DNA from: Phytophthora colocasiae
Taxonomy: Eukaryota > Oomycota > Peronosporomycetes > Peronosporales > Peronosporaceae
Length of the DNA stretch: 64,000 nucleotides
Direction: 5' to 3'
NCBI GenBank assembly: GCA_018806915.1
Contig: JAGKQI010000030.1
Location: 280,501-344,500 of the forward strand
The first letter of the stretch is position 1. Every line of letters starts with the position of its first letter. The translations under genes and the position numbers were made by a program. Shown here in pieces: positions 63,059-64,000 of this stretch. The notes beneath the pieces were generated by a model. The model was not told the origin of the DNA. It did not search any database and was given only the letters and a program-made list of their open reading frames with translations.

Positions 63059-63314
63059 TGTTGCTTGGGTATACTTTAGCGCTTGGTAGAAGAACGTTGT
63101 AGAGAAGGTTAAAAAGAAGAAGTGAGATTAATTTGCTTAGAACCGCTGAGGTTCATTTGATTATAGTATGAAGAGTCAAAGTTCCCGTGTAGAACTGCAG
63201 CTACCAGTCATTTACTTGACGTGTATTAAATACTAGAGTCACAAGTACCGTGTCCCTTCAGTATGAGATTGTAGAGGGAACGGTGAGGTTGCTCAGACGA
63301 GCCTAACCCCAACA
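63059..63314 (-). repeat. Copia-A 5' LTR
   Basis: 256 bp, TGTTGGGG...GCAACA on the minus strand. Differs from 48683-48937 at about eight positions, including the 1 bp indel that keeps the leader frame closed here but open in the other copy. Confidence 0.93.
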
Positions 63315-64000
63315 ACCTACAAGAATAAAAGGAGAGAAGCAATATCGTACCTAACCGGACATGAACGTGTGATGACGGCATGTCACGTTCTCTTCCTCCA
63401 ATCGGGAGTGACACAAGACAGGCGGGCCTTTAAGCCATGGAAGAGCACGATTATAATTTTATTTTAAATGATCTTTCATCGTAGCTAGTTGTCTTCCTGT
63501 TGTCAATTTTCCATGCTAACCAAGGACAAATACGACTGATGCTGCCACTGAGGCATCTCCATCGCTGGTGGTAATATTTGATACTTGAATTATCCTGGAC
63601 AGGATGGGGTCCTTGGTAAAGTCATCGTCAAATTCTTTATCCATTAGTTGACGCAATTCCACTAGGTTCGACGAGAACGGGGATGCCATCTCGAAACGGT
63701 ACAAACTCCAGCGAATCACCATATTTTGGTGGCTCTGCATTCATTCAATCAGCTAATATTTCAGCAGTACTGTCGTTTCCAAACAGAGTGAAGGCGACGT
63801 CAACTGCGCTCGGAATGCGTCGGTTTTGCTTTTCATCGTGGTCAGATACCAAACGTGAGAACCTGAAAGAGCTCCAAACGAACTGCTGTCCAAGTAGTGC
63901 AAGCGAGATCGAAGTGCATTCATTCTCGGTACGAGGTTGGTCGTCGATCAGTTAAGTTCCAACTGTTTTCTGGATAATAAATTCTTGAATACTCTCCAAG
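63315..64000 (-). other. Displaced CRN upstream flank with unassigned coding traces
   Basis: Before Copia-A inserted, this followed directly upstream of the CRN 5' leader. On the minus strand about 64000-63640 a frame reads FTLFGNDSTAEILAD, a TGA, then EPPKYGDSLEFVPFRDGIPV and a stop near 63645, which looks like real coding sequence of an unrecognised gene on the same strand as CRN. The 330 bp between it and the Copia LTR may contain the CRN promoter. Confidence 0.4.

Larger units (their letters stand above)
48683..63314 (-). mobile_element. Copia-A: Ty1/Copia element in the CRN 5' region
   Basis: Minus-strand Copia with LTRs 48683-48937 and 63059-63314 and a perfect 5 bp duplication accta (48678-48682 and 63315-63319). 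Gag, protease and integrase lie at 60440-63054, RT and half of RNase H at 51270-52700. The interior holds Gypsy-2 (52705-60289), a foldback MITE (50806-51268) and other foreign pieces (48938-50805). The LTRs differ at about eight positions, so it is older than Gypsy-2. Confidence 0.93.

Overview
The window is a TE-dense stretch of an oomycete nuclear genome, most likely Phytophthora or a close relative. Reasons: a Crinkler (CRN) type effector gene with an LFLAK N-terminal domain, very compact genes with 55-61 nt introns, and a mix of Ty3/Gypsy, Ty1/Copia, tyrosine-recombinase (YR) retrotransposon, MULE, hAT and pogo-type elements. The species assignment is inference; most of the sequence is nested mobile DNA and almost every transposon gene carries at least one break.

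Layout. 1-2290: tandem repeats, then decayed pogo-like and Cys-rich transposon fragments. 2291-10098: Gypsy-1 (minus strand) with two ~411 bp LTRs, a -1 frameshift cassette between gag and pol, and an unusual antisense ORF next to its 3' LTR. 10099-19737: Gypsy-3 (minus strand), whose gag is split by a complete YR retrotransposon (14035-18859) that shows the split direct repeats A1-ORFs-B1-A2-B2. 19760-22254: MULE-1 (minus). 22404-26682: a hAT transposase pseudogene interrupted by MULE-2 (24252-26542, perfect 8 bp target duplication). 26982-28188: tandem paralogous small genes, one broken and one intact. 28235-33621: an Elongator subunit 6-like (ELP6) host gene, cut in its fourth exon by Copia-B (28970-33426) with two 356 bp LTRs. 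33625-35030: a kinase-like remnant and a 5'-LTR-plus-gag fragment (Gypsy-5).

35031-42313: ankyrin and conserved-hypothetical pseudogenes in a 2.8 kb block that is duplicated almost perfectly (35799-38600 and 39511-42313), with an inverted copy of a nearby 216 bp segment fused to the second copy. 42314-47754: Gypsy-4 (minus), lacking its 3' end. 47755-48671: the CRN gene, truncated at its 3' end by the Gypsy-4 LTR and cut from its promoter 11 bp upstream of its ATG by Copia-A. Copia-A spans 48683-63314 (5 bp duplication accta) and itself contains Gypsy-2 (52705-60289, identical 421 bp LTRs, duplication tccga), a foldback MITE, a foreign Copia fragment and a chromodomain/peptidase-like gene with an internal inversion. 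63315-64000: the former upstream flank of the CRN gene.

How it fits together: Gypsy-1 and Gypsy-2 share gag-pol and R-U5 but differ in chromodomain linker, 3' region and U3, so their 3' modules have been exchanged. Order of events at the CRN locus is readable: Copia-A first (LTRs differ at several positions), Gypsy-2 later (LTRs identical). The only gene that looks intact and non-transposon is 27637-28188; ELP6 and CRN are host genes broken by recent insertions.
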